45,709 nucleotides of DNA from Geobacillus zalihae NBRC 101842 (lineage in GTDB: Bacteria > Bacillota > Bacilli > Bacillales > Anoxybacillaceae): the NCBI RefSeq assembly GCF_001544135.1, contig NZ_BCPV01000032.1:1-45709 (forward strand), read 5' to 3'. Positions 1 to 6,888 of this stretch are shown piece by piece (within the stretch, counting starts at the first letter, position 1; each line of letters opens with the position of its first letter). The position numbers and the translations under genes were made by a program. The notes below the pieces were generated by a model. The model searched no databases, was not told the DNA's origin, and saw only the letters and a program-made list of their open reading frames with translations.

Positions 1-165
1 CAATCGATTGAGCTCCGCTATGATGAACGAGGCGTCTATGTGTACAAAGATGGCAAACAGGTGGCAGAAGCCATTCGGGTGCGTTTGGAGGATAACGCCT
101 ATGTGAAGCGCCACCGGTCGCCGTTTGCGGCGGTTTCGGCGAAGGAGGGCGAACAGGATGTATAA
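1..165 (+). CDS. Transposase C-terminal tail (Mu/TniA-like DDE), partial
   Basis: The open frame enters from the left edge and ends at a TAA, giving 54 residues (QSIELRYDERGVYVY... to EGEQDV). The strand-rich ELRYDERGVYVYKDGK stretch resembles the C-terminal beta-barrel of Mu/TniA/IS481-like DDE transposases. The main support is context: it overlaps by 8 bp the start of an ExeA-type ATPase, the usual transposase/ATPase pair of Tn7/Tn5053-like elements. The catalytic domain lies outside the window, so the exact family is inferred. Confidence 0.6.
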   Translation, partial: QSIELRYDERGVYVYKDGKQVAEAIRVRLEDNAYVKRHRSPFAAVSAKEGEQDV

Positions 166-958
166 AACGTTTTATTCCCTCTCGCGGGAGCCGTTTGCGA
201 AAGAAACCGACCCGTCCGAGGCGTATCAAGGGGCGGCGTTTCAAGAAGCGCTGCAGGCGCTGGAGTACGTGAAACGAACCCGGGGGATCGGGCTGTTGAT
301 CGGAGAGCCGGGGGCGGGCAAGACGTTCGCCCTTCGGGCGCTGAAAGAGTCATTGAATCCATCATTGTATCATGTCGTCTACTTTCCGTTATCCACCGGA
401 GGCGTGATGGATGTTTACCGTGGACTGGCCTTGGGATTAGGAGAGGAACCGAAGTACCGCAAGGTAGACCTCTTCCGCCAAATCCAGCAGGCGATCGAGC
501 GTTTGTATCATGAACGACGGATTACCCCGGTGTTCATTTTGGACGAGATGCATTTCGCAAAGGATGCCTTTTTACAAGACATCGCCATCTTGTTCAACTT
601 TGAGATGGATTCAACCAACCCATTTGTCTTGATTTTGGCCGGGTTGCCTCATTTACAGGGGAAGCTGCGGCTCAATCAGCACCGTCCTCTCGACCAGCGA
701 ATCATCATGCGATATCGGATGGGGCCGCTGGAGAAGGAAGAGGTGGCGGGCTACATCGAGCATCGGATGAAACAGGCCGGAGCGAAGCATCCAATCTTCA
801 CCCCATCGGCGTTAGAGGCGATTGCCCTGCAGTCACGGGGATGGCCTCGGGTGATCAACACGTTGGCCACGACGTGCCTGTTATACGGGCATCAGCTGAA
901 AAAGGACGCCATTGACGAAGAAGTGGTGCGCATGGCCGCAGAGGAAATGGGGTATTAG
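158..958 (+). CDS. ExeA/TniB-like AAA ATPase, transposition helper
   Basis: This 266-residue AAA+ ATPase begins at the ATG at 158, behind AAGGAGGG and overlapping the transposase stop, which indicates translational coupling. The start MYKTFYSLSREPF is typical of ExeA-family proteins. Walker A is GEPGAGKT near residue 50 and Walker B is VFILDEMH near residue 127, with a sensor/arginine-finger region after it. In TniB/TnsC/MuB-type partners ATP binding selects target DNA and activates the transposase; that role is inferred from the preceding gene. A terminator follows within 10 bp of the stop, then a cluster of end repeats, so this is the last gene of the element. Confidence 0.85.
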   Translation: MYKTFYSLSREPFAKETDPSEAYQGAAFQEALQALEYVKRTRGIGLLIGEPGAGKTFALRALKESLNPSLYHVVYFPLSTGGVMDVYRGLALGLGEEPKYRKVDLFRQIQQAIERLYHERRITPVFILDEMHFAKDAFLQDIAILFNFEMDSTNPFVLILAGLPHLQGKLRLNQHRPLDQRIIMRYRMGPLEKEEVAGYIEHRMKQAGAKHPIFTPSALEAIALQSRGWPRVINTLATTCLLYGHQLKKDAIDEEVVRMAAEEMGY

Positions 959-964
959 CACGAA

Positions 965-986
965 AGGGGCCGAATCGGCCTCTTTT
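965..986 (+). terminator. Rho-independent terminator after the ATPase gene
   Basis: AGGGGCCGA pairs with TCGGCCTCT (one G-T wobble), followed directly by TTTT. It lies just past the TAG of the ATPase gene. Confidence 0.75.
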
Positions 987-1033
987 GTGCTTTCTCTTTT
1001 CCATCGGTCCATCAGGCGCGTTGGAAATCTTCA

Positions 1034-1168
1034 TCTGAAAGAGCGTGCAAACGTTCCGAAAGAATGTGCAAAATCCGGAACAATCCGCAAAAATTTTGCA
1101 CATTATTTCCGAATCCGCCTGAAATAATTTGAAAAAGGGATTCTGAAATAATGTGTTAATTTACAACA
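1034..1168. mobile_element. Right end of Tn7/Tn5053-like transposon with five repeats
   Basis: Five copies of an 18-19 bp motif near TCYGAAAKAATGTGCAAA occur at 1034-1051, 1055-1073, 1094-1112 (inverted), 1118-1136 and 1142-1160. The array ends in TTACAACA, so reading inward the element would begin TGTTGTAA or TGTAAATT. Arrays of short transposase-binding sites and TGT...ACA termini are characteristic of Tn7/Tn552/Tn5053-type elements. The exact terminus (1165 or 1168) and the target duplication cannot be set because the other end is outside the window. Confidence 0.65.
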
Positions 1169-1228
1169 GTGTATCAAATGTGTTTCTTTTATTGTCTATT
1201 TGTAGGGAGATAAAATACTGTTAATATG

Positions 1229-1708
1229 TTACTTTTTTACTATTAATTCATAAAGCCGTTTTGAACCAATATATACTACATGAATAGATAAATACATGAG
1301 GAACAAAAATAAGGAAACATAAAGGCGACCTTTATCTGTCATTACAATTTCATTAGACATAAGAGAATAAATCAAAACATAAAAATAGAAAAAGGCAAGC
1401 ATCAGAAGTGCTTCAGAAAGAAAACCAAGAATTCTTTTCGAGCGGTTCAAGATTATAGAAAAAATCGTATCTACCACCCCTGTTATGACTAAAGTAGTTA
1501 TAAAAAATTTTAGGATAATTTTGATAGAAGAAAAGGTTCCAAATGAATTAATACGGACATCGGTTGTCAACGAAATAAGATGCATTACTGAATAAAAAAG
1601 TAGGAAAGGCAACGAGATAATGGCTAAGCACATGAAGGATACAATTGTTATTGCAAAGATGTGATCTGAAACAGAATATTTATTTCTACCTTTTTCTTTT
1701 TTTATCAT
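1229..1708 (-). CDS. Small AT-rich membrane protein, possibly YrvL-like
   Basis: The 159-residue product has a charged N-terminus (MIKKEKGRNKYSVSD) and four or five hydrophobic segments (ITIVSFMCLAIISLPFLLFY; IILKFFITTLVITGVV; ALLMLAFFYFYVLIYSL; VSLFLFLMYLSIHVVYI), so it is an integral membrane protein. Size and layout recall the YrvL regulatory family of Bacillus, but I see no diagnostic motif. The ATG at 1708 has AAGGGG 11 nt upstream; a TTG two codons earlier is possible. The gene is much more AT-rich than its neighbours and sits between a transposon end and an IS, so it is probably acquired. Confidence 0.5.
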   Translation of the reverse strand: MIKKEKGRNKYSVSDHIFAITIVSFMCLAIISLPFLLFYSVMHLISLTTDVRINSFGTFSSIKIILKFFITTLVITGVVDTIFSIILNRSKRILGFLSEALLMLAFFYFYVLIYSLMSNEIVMTDKGRLYVSLFLFLMYLSIHVVYIGSKRLYELIVKK

Positions 1709-1758
1709 ATACAAAATTCCCCTTTTTTATAAATTTATGTATTGGATAATATATCTTT

Positions 1759-1860
1759 ACCCGTGGTGCTAGATAAACTCAAACAAGCATAAAAATAGCC
1801 CTTGCATGAGGATCTCCTGTAGAATGAAAGTGCGATCCAACATTCGAAAGGAGAATCCCC
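1759..1860 (+). mobile_element. Left end and leader of IS982-type element
   Basis: ACCCGTGGTGCTAG at 1759-1772 is a plausible terminal inverted repeat. It is followed by a leader and a GAAAGGAG ribosome site before the transposase ATG at 1861. The 14-mer recurs exactly at 2445-2458, at the point where the transposase reading frame breaks. Part of the leader (1783-1818) has a relative on the other strand near 5301-5337. Confidence 0.6.
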
Positions 1861-2469
1861 ATGCAAGAGCACTTTCATTTTACTACAGATCGGGCCAAGA
1901 TTCAAAAGCAATATGCCGCCATTTTCTTTTTTGTCTCCGCTCAACTGTCATTGATTCAGACGCATCTTCAACGCCGCAACCGCCATTTGGTAAAGCAAGA
2001 AGATGACGTGATCATAGCGATTCACATTTTGGGGAAGCTGCTTGGCTTTTCTTCCGAACGGGCATGGCATCGCTTTGTCACCGGAAATTTGTTCACAAAC
2101 GGTCAGTTTCTCGAACGTTCCCGATACAACCGTCGTTGTCGGGCGCTGCGTTGGGCGATGAAATGGATCCGCCATGAGCTGGCGAAACGCGGCCAACATC
2201 ATGCCTATGCCGTAGTCGACAGCTTGCCATTAGAGTTGTGCCATGCTGCGAGAATGCATCGTGTCAAACGGTTTCAAGGGATCGCCGACATCGGGTATTG
2301 CGCTTCCAAAAAGCAATGGTACTACGGGTTGAAACTGCACCTTCAAGTGACCGATCAAGGTTTGCCAATGGGATATGTGGTGACGGAAGCATCCTGCCAC
2401 GATCGAATCGCAGCCGAAAGCGTGATGACCCAAATTCCTCATCCACCCGTGGTGCTAGTTGAGCGCTGA
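1861..2469 (+). pseudogene. IS982-family transposase, 3'-truncated
   Basis: The frame gives 202 residues where IS982 transposases are usually near 290. The N-terminal domain is followed by the first DDE aspartate in YAVVDSLPLELC (about residues 117-128) and by the family-typical GYCASKKQWYYGLKLHL. Homology stops after MTQIPHP, just before where the second catalytic segment is expected. From 2445 the frame runs into a copy of the element's own terminal 14-mer and stops. The last third of the gene and probably two catalytic acids are missing, so the copy should be inactive. The start has AAAGGAG upstream. Confidence 0.75.
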
Positions 2470-2489
2470 TGCTCAACCAGCACCATAGG
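2445..2489. repeat. Long imperfect palindrome at the IS982 break
   Basis: A left arm reading CCCGTGGTGCTAGTTGAGC pairs, across GCTGAT, with the complement of CCTATGGTGCTGGTTGAGC (16 of 19 positions). The left arm starts with the IS left-end 14-mer in direct orientation, and the right arm looks like a degenerate right inverted repeat. This suggests two IS ends brought together by deletion of the middle of the element. Confidence 0.6.
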
Positions 2490-2710
2490 AATAAAAATGG
2501 ACTCTAAACAGAATAAGGGGGAGGCTTCCATTGCTTCAGTATATCCATTCGCCTTTAGGAAATTGTTGAAAATCCATCCGCTTTCTTTCGCCTCCTCGCT
2601 TAGGGGCGCGACAAAAAGCTCGTTTTATCAAAAACTGAAGAGCTGGCTTTTGGTTCGTGTTTACGATTCCATTACCAATCGTTTCGATGATCAAAGAGAG
2701 GATTGAGGTC
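2490..2710. other. Gap between IS remnant and MFS gene
   Basis: A 69-codon open frame (2497-2706) has no ribosome site and no family resemblance, so I do not call it. The stretch may be the remnant of a regulator gene destroyed by the IS. The MFS ribosome site (GAGGATTGAGG) lies at its end. Confidence 0.35.
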
Positions 2711-3958
2711 ATGAAAAAGAAACCATTTCATTTCCTTTGGATCGGACAATCTTTCGCGAATTTCGGAGATGTGTTCTACATTGTTTCCGTTGTCTCTTGC
2801 CTATATCATTTGACATCGAAAGCCATGGCTGCCGCCTTAGTCCCTTTTTTCGTTACATTGTCGTTATTTATTAGTGGAATCGTCGCACCGATATTTTTCG
2901 AAAAATATAAACTAAAAACGTTATTGTCCTACGGACAACTGTGTAAAACATTTCTGCTGCTTTTTCTCTCGCTGTTTTTGCAATGGGGTGCGGAACATCA
3001 CATTGCGATCGTTTACGTTTTTGTATCATTGATCGCTTTTTTAGACGGGATCAATAATCCGATTAAAAACTCCCTCGTTCCTTTTATCGTTTCCAAGGAG
3101 GAAATCTTGAAAGCCAACAGTTTTTTAAACACGTTAGACCAATTCATCAAACTTAGCGCATGGCCGATCGGGAGTTTGATTGTCAGTGCGGGATCGCCGT
3201 TCCTTTTAATCCATATCACCTTATTGTTCTATATCGTTTCAAGCATTCTCATGTTTCTGTTGCCTATACAAGAACATACAAAGAAGAATACGGTCCAAGA
3301 CAAAGGCCTAAAGAACTTTCTCCTTTCGATCCGTCTAGGATGGGAATACACGTGGAGAAATGTGCACGCAAAATCGATTAGCTTCATGTCATTTTTTGAA
3401 GGAATCGGAAATGGCGTCTGGATTTCGGCCATCCTTTATATGTATGTGAAAGAACAATTACATGTAGGAGAGGAATGGTGGGGATATATTAACTCTGTTT
3501 TCTTTGGCGGCATGGTGATAGGGGGATTGTTAAGCGTTACGTTTAGTCAATCGGTTGAAAAAAACCAGCAATTTTTTGTATTGTTTGGCCCGTTTTGTAT
3601 CGCTATTGTCACACTGTTATTTGGCACAACGACGCACGGTGCGCTGGCGCTTCTGTATTCCGCCCTGTACGGGATCATCGAACAATGGAAGCTGATCTGT
3701 CTTCAGACGATTCTTCAAAAAAATGCCCGGATGGACGCGCTGCCTCATGTTTTTGCCGTGCAGGGAGTCATTAGTTCCGTAACATTCGGAATTTCCACAT
3801 TGTTAATGAGCTTTATCGCCGATGTTTACGGGATTCGTTTTTCATTTTATTTGTCTGTTTGCTGCTTTTTGATCAGCGGCTGGATCAGTTATCGTCAGCG
3901 GAAAATCTGGAGTTATAAGGAGAACCAAAAAGGAGAAATCACGGGAACTATTTTGTGA
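2711..3958 (+). CDS. MFS transporter, MdtG/YfiS-like
   Basis: The protein has 415 residues and about 12 hydrophobic segments, starting MKKKPFHFLWIGQSFANFGDVFYIV, a common opening of Gram-positive MFS drug or macrolide efflux proteins. The motif DGINNPIKNSLVPFIV after TM4 and the next segment ANSFLNTLDQFIKL are typical of this subgroup. It is expected in the cytoplasmic membrane as a proton-coupled exporter; the substrate is unknown. ATG 2711 is chosen over the 18-codon-longer form because GAGG stands at the right distance. It follows an IS remnant and has no partner gene. Confidence 0.8.
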   Translation: MKKKPFHFLWIGQSFANFGDVFYIVSVVSCLYHLTSKAMAAALVPFFVTLSLFISGIVAPIFFEKYKLKTLLSYGQLCKTFLLLFLSLFLQWGAEHHIAIVYVFVSLIAFLDGINNPIKNSLVPFIVSKEEILKANSFLNTLDQFIKLSAWPIGSLIVSAGSPFLLIHITLLFYIVSSILMFLLPIQEHTKKNTVQDKGLKNFLLSIRLGWEYTWRNVHAKSISFMSFFEGIGNGVWISAILYMYVKEQLHVGEEWWGYINSVFFGGMVIGGLLSVTFSQSVEKNQQFFVLFGPFCIAIVTLLFGTTTHGALALLYSALYGIIEQWKLICLQTILQKNARMDALPHVFAVQGVISSVTFGISTLLMSFIADVYGIRFSFYLSVCCFLISGWISYRQRKIWSYKENQKGEITGTIL

Positions 3959-4029
3959 GCTCCCTCTGTAAATGATCACTTTATTTCAGAACAAAGCAAA
4001 GGAATCAGTCTTGCTTCATCATATGGCAG

Positions 4030-4060
4030 AGTGCAAACCGAAGGATTGTTTGCGCCCCTG
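4030..4060. repeat. Hairpin GCAAAC...GTTTGC, copy 1
   Basis: A 31-nt segment with arms GCAAAC/GTTTGC. Its two outer thirds match the hairpin at 5390-5420 at 9 of 10 positions each, with identical spacing. The two copies lie on either side of the Rpn nuclease gene. Confidence 0.5.
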
Positions 4061-4168
4061 CCTTTTCAACATTAGAATCAAAACGCCAATCGGGACGATG
4101 AACGTCGCCGACAAATTCTGTCAATAGACTTTACCCTCGATGGCCGTAAGGTTCGAACGCATAAAATG

Positions 4169-4218
4169 ATTGTCGTCGATCCCCCGGGATTTTTGCACGA
4201 TTGGAGGTCGACGACAAT
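4169..4218. repeat. Inverted repeat downstream of Rpn gene
   Basis: ATTGTCGTCGA (4169-4179) and TCGACGACAAT (4208-4218) form a perfect 11-bp inverted repeat around a 28-nt loop that contains CCCCCGGG. It ends 13 bp beyond the nuclease stop codon. There is no T-run, so it is not a standard terminator; it could be a REP-like or element-end structure. Confidence 0.6.
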
Positions 4219-4230
4219 GCGAAGGCGGGT

Positions 4231-5193
4231 TTACTTCTTCAGCTGTTCAATCTTTTCCGCCGGCAGCCCGGTCAGCTCGTGGATCGTGTCGACATCGTAC
4301 CCTTTCGCCAACATTTTCTTCGCGATGTCGATTTTCCCTTCCTCGATCCCTTTTTGACGTCCCTGTTCAATCCCTTGCTTCATCCCTTGCTTCATCCCTT
4401 GCTTTATTCCTTGTTTCAACCCTTGTTCGATTCCTTGTTTGACTCCTTGTTGAATGCCTTTCTCGATTCCCCGCTGTTCGTATGAGATGATGAGCTCCAT
4501 CACTTGTTTCGCTTCCTTCGTCTCCATTTGGCTCACCTCGTTTCGCAGTTGGATTTCCTCCGCTTCGGACAACCGCAAATACGTTTCAAAAAACCCAAAC
4601 AACAGCCGCTGCTTCGCCTCATCGAGCTCGAGGCGGACTAGCATGCGCAAAAACTCCTTTTTCACTTCCACCTTCTCGCTTTCATTATACCCCATTTTGC
4701 TTAACAAGGCGGCGGCAACCGGATTGTCACGGCGGATGTACTCGCGCCACGGCAGTTTGCGCAGTTCCACCGTCAGAAAGCGGAAGTCAAGAACCGTCAA
4801 AAATGGAAATTGAATCATCAATGAGGAAGGTTCGTCGTGGCGTTCGTCGTAGCTGAAGATGGCAATCGGGAGGATGCGGCGGCGGTGTTTTTGAAACAAG
4901 CGGCTGAAGTAGAGGAACATTCGCTCGGGGAACGTCCGCTGCTTATAGCTTTGATGTTCGACGTGAACGATGACGAGCCCGTCTTCCCCTTTTACCTTTG
5001 TTTCGACCAACAAGTCGACGCGGTGCTTCTCCCCGGCTGTCACGTCGGTGAACAGCTCTTCGGAGAGGAAAGAGAGATGGTGAACGTCGATGTGCTCGTA
5101 CACGTCAGGAAAGAAAAGAAGCAAAAAGTCTTCGAAAAACGTCGACAGCAGCTCCTTGAACAACCGGTCGTGATCGATTCGCTGTTTGGCCAC
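4231..5193 (-). CDS. Rpn-family nuclease / putative transposase
   Basis: This 320-residue protein is of the Rpn (YhgA-like, PD-(D/E)XK) type, DNA endonucleases that promote RecA-independent recombination. The N-terminal half holds the core: DHDRLFKELL, then HRVDLLVETKV and IVHVEHQSY, where the aspartate and the E-x-Q triad are the expected active site. Residues 180-250 are helical. Residues 245-295 are a run of tetrapeptides of the form KQGI/KQGM/EQG, and the C-terminus (IAKKMLAKGYDVDTIHELTGL) is a small helical module common to these proteins. GGAGGG precedes the ATG. It is monocistronic, with hairpins on both sides and IS-derived sequence upstream. Confidence 0.85.
   Translation of the reverse strand: MAKQRIDHDRLFKELLSTFFEDFLLLFFPDVYEHIDVHHLSFLSEELFTDVTAGEKHRVDLLVETKVKGEDGLVIVHVEHQSYKQRTFPERMFLYFSRLFQKHRRRILPIAIFSYDERHDEPSSLMIQFPFLTVLDFRFLTVELRKLPWREYIRRDNPVAAALLSKMGYNESEKVEVKKEFLRMLVRLELDEAKQRLLFGFFETYLRLSEAEEIQLRNEVSQMETKEAKQVMELIISYEQRGIEKGIQQGVKQGIEQGLKQGIKQGMKQGMKQGIEQGRQKGIEEGKIDIAKKMLAKGYDVDTIHELTGLPAEKIEQLKK
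4351..4470 (-). repeat. 12-bp tandem repeats inside the Rpn gene
   Basis: About nine degenerate 12-bp units encode the K-Q-G-[IM]/E-Q-G tetrapeptides. Unit length is a multiple of three, so slippage would change protein length without shifting frame. Confidence 0.7.
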
Positions 5194-5300
5194 GTTTTCC
5201 CTCCTTGCGGCATCGAATTCATCGTATGATATTCGCTCTCCGCGGCCAAACTCCTTCTCCTCCCCCCTACTTTTTTTATGGTATGATCAAACGTCGCACA

Positions 5301-5337
5301 GGAAGTCCTCAAGCAAAGGCTATTTTTATGCTTGTCT
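5301..5337 (-). mobile_element. Remnant of an IS982-type left end
   Basis: On the minus strand this reads ACAAGCATAAAAATAGCC followed by a near match of the IS982 leader at 1783-1818, about 31 of 36 positions including the end AGGA..TCCT. No transposase or terminal 14-mer is attached, so it is a fossil fragment in the upstream region of the Rpn gene. Confidence 0.5.
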
Positions 5338-5388
5338 GAATCGGCCTGACGCCACAAGTTAACTATAGACGGAAAAAACTTGAGCCAA

Positions 5389-5420
5389 GAGCGCAAACCG
5401 TTCTTCCGTTTGCGCTCCTG
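5389..5420 (-). terminator. Hairpin after ytmB; copy 2 of the 4030 hairpin
   Basis: GAGCGCAAAC pairs perfectly with GTTTGCGCTC across nine nucleotides. On the minus strand it lies about 55 bp past the ytmB stop and is followed some 13 nt later by TTTTTT, so termination is likely but not textbook. Confidence 0.5.
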
Positions 5421-5473
5421 TCCGATGAACCCGTTCAGCTCTCATTCAGCCGCTTCGTGGTGTGCAGCCTCGT

Positions 5474-5716
5474 TCAATTCGTCGAATACAGGCTGACGAG
5501 CTCATACGTCACCGTCGTCCGGCTGTCTTTCCACTCAAGCTTTTTCACGACCGCGATGCCGCTCGCTTCGCTTTGTACGGTCCGACGCACTTCAAGCGGC
5601 ACGTCGAGCGGATACAAGCGGTATCCGTCTTTTTCCAGCACAAACACATTTCCTTGAACGCGCTGTTCCTTCCCTTTGGTCACAATGACCGTCTGCACTT
5701 CCATCGGCATGCCCAT
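5474..5716 (-). CDS. ytmB: DUF2584 family protein, YtmB
   Basis: The 80-residue protein (MGMPMEVQTVIVTKGKEQRV...) matches what I know of the DUF2584/YtmB family of Bacillaceae, a small strand-rich protein of unknown function with the conserved segments VLEKDGYRLYPLDVPLEV and VVKKLEW. AAGGAGG stands before the ATG. In B. subtilis ytmB also neighbours ytmA, which supports the name. No signal peptide or membrane segment is seen. Confidence 0.75.
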   Translation of the reverse strand: MGMPMEVQTVIVTKGKEQRVQGNVFVLEKDGYRLYPLDVPLEVRRTVQSEASGIAVVKKLEWKDSRTTVTYELVSLYSTN

Positions 5717-5808
5717 ATGATTTCAACCTCCTTGGCACCCCATCGATTCGTTGGCGGCCGCGCCGCCACCCGAGCGGCGCGCGCAGCCGCCCCTCTAGTT
5801 GTATCGTA

Positions 5809-6597
5809 TCACATTGTCAGCTGTTGTTTCATCCATTCCGTGAGCCTTTGCACCGTCTCGCGATTGGCTTGCGGCGGAAAATAGTGGGTGAACTCAGGGA
5901 AGTACCAAGCCGTGACCGGTTTGCCGAGCTGCTTCAGCCGCCGCTCAAGCCGATAGGCGTGCTCAATCGATACGTTCTCATCGCGCCCGCCGTGGATGAT
6001 GAGCACCGGGGCTTGGAGCCGCTCGAGATAATAAAGCGGGGTTCGATGCCGGTAGCGCTCCGGGCATTTGTTCGGCGTCCCGCCGATGACGCGCTTCATC
6101 ATTCGCCGCAAGTCAGGCCGCTCCCAATACGTAAGCTCCAGATCCGCCACCCCTCCCCAGACCGCCACCGAACAGACCCCCTCGGCCATTAGGGCGGCAT
6201 GGAGCGCCATCGCCCCGCCGCGGGAGAAGCCGAACATGTGAACGCGCCCGGGATGGACGAGCGGATGGCGGCGAAGGAGATAAAACCCAGCAAGCGCGTC
6301 ATAACGGTCGTCGCCGGCGAAATCTTCGTTTCCTTCTCCGCCCCCATTGCCGCGGTAAAGCGGAGCGAAGACGACAAACCCTTGCGAAGCGAATTGGACA
6401 AGGCGCGGCACTCGCACCTGCCCCACATTTTTAATCCCGCCGCGCAAATACAAGAAGCCGTCATACACCTTATTTTGTTTCGGCGCCGCTAAAAATCCTT
6501 TCACCTTCAGCCCTTGGGACATATAGGTGACAAAGAACACATCGATTCCCGGATGCGGCGACGGAAACCGGTATTGGTCGATGATGTCCCCGTCCAT
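5809..6597 (-). CDS. ytmA: Alpha/beta hydrolase, YtmA-like (prolyl oligopeptidase type)
   Basis: A single-domain serine hydrolase of 262 residues. The nucleophile elbow is GFSRGG (about residue 125, Ser). The late segment VLIIHGGRDENVS supplies the acid and FTHYF the catalytic histidine. FLYLRGGIKNVGQVRVPR and APLYRGNGGGEGNEDFAGDDR near the oxyanion region are typical of YtmA. It is related to S9 peptidases but lacks their propeller; the natural substrate is unknown. GGAAGGAGG precedes the ATG. It lies upstream of ytmB in the same direction and divergent from ytlACD. Confidence 0.8.
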   Translation of the reverse strand: MDGDIIDQYRFPSPHPGIDVFFVTYMSQGLKVKGFLAAPKQNKVYDGFLYLRGGIKNVGQVRVPRLVQFASQGFVVFAPLYRGNGGGEGNEDFAGDDRYDALAGFYLLRRHPLVHPGRVHMFGFSRGGAMALHAALMAEGVCSVAVWGGVADLELTYWERPDLRRMMKRVIGGTPNKCPERYRHRTPLYYLERLQAPVLIIHGGRDENVSIEHAYRLERRLKQLGKPVTAWYFPEFTHYFPPQANRETVQRLTEWMKQQLTM

Positions 6598-6888
6598 ACG
6601 CCTGCCTCCTTCCTATGCGAAAACAGATGATGCGAACCACCCGTCATCATCCCCCAACGCCTTCTTTCATTAGGACAAGTGGGGATGTCCGACTGCCTCG
6701 CCGCTCTTGCATGCCTCCCCTTGGCCGAGCGTCATCTTGAAAAAGCCCTGGAGCGCGAGGAGCGTCCCGACCGCCGCCCGTTCTCGGCTGACCGCCCATT
6801 TTTTCTAGGCATTCACACATTTTTGCTGCGTGCATACGATAAGGTGAAACCACGGTTTACCGCATGCGAACCAAGGGGGTTAACGAAC
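6598..6888. other. Divergent intergenic region ytmA/ytlA
   Basis: This 291-bp region must hold the promoters of ytmA and the ytlACD operon. I looked for a thi-box (TPP riboswitch) because ytlA is NMT1/THI5-like, and found none. No other clear structure is visible. Confidence 0.4.

Noticed and set aside
2497-2706. 69-codon open frame before the MFS gene
   Set aside because: No ribosome site, no recognisable family, and it begins just at the edge of the IS scar.
4351-4470. Regular repeats that look like a CRISPR array
   Set aside because: The units are 12 bp, without spacers, and translate as in-frame tetrapeptides within a gene.
5462-5884. 140-codon plus-strand frame over ytmB and the ytmA end
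   Set aside because: It is antisense to ytmB, whose protein family and ribosome site are clear.
6598-6888. Possible TPP riboswitch before ytlA
   Set aside because: ytlA resembles THI5-type binding proteins, but no conserved thi-box segments (CUGAGA or ACCUGA) were found in the leader.
6679-6888. 70-codon N-terminal extension of ytlA
   Set aside because: It would place the lipoprotein signal inside the protein; ATG 6889 gives a normal signal peptide.
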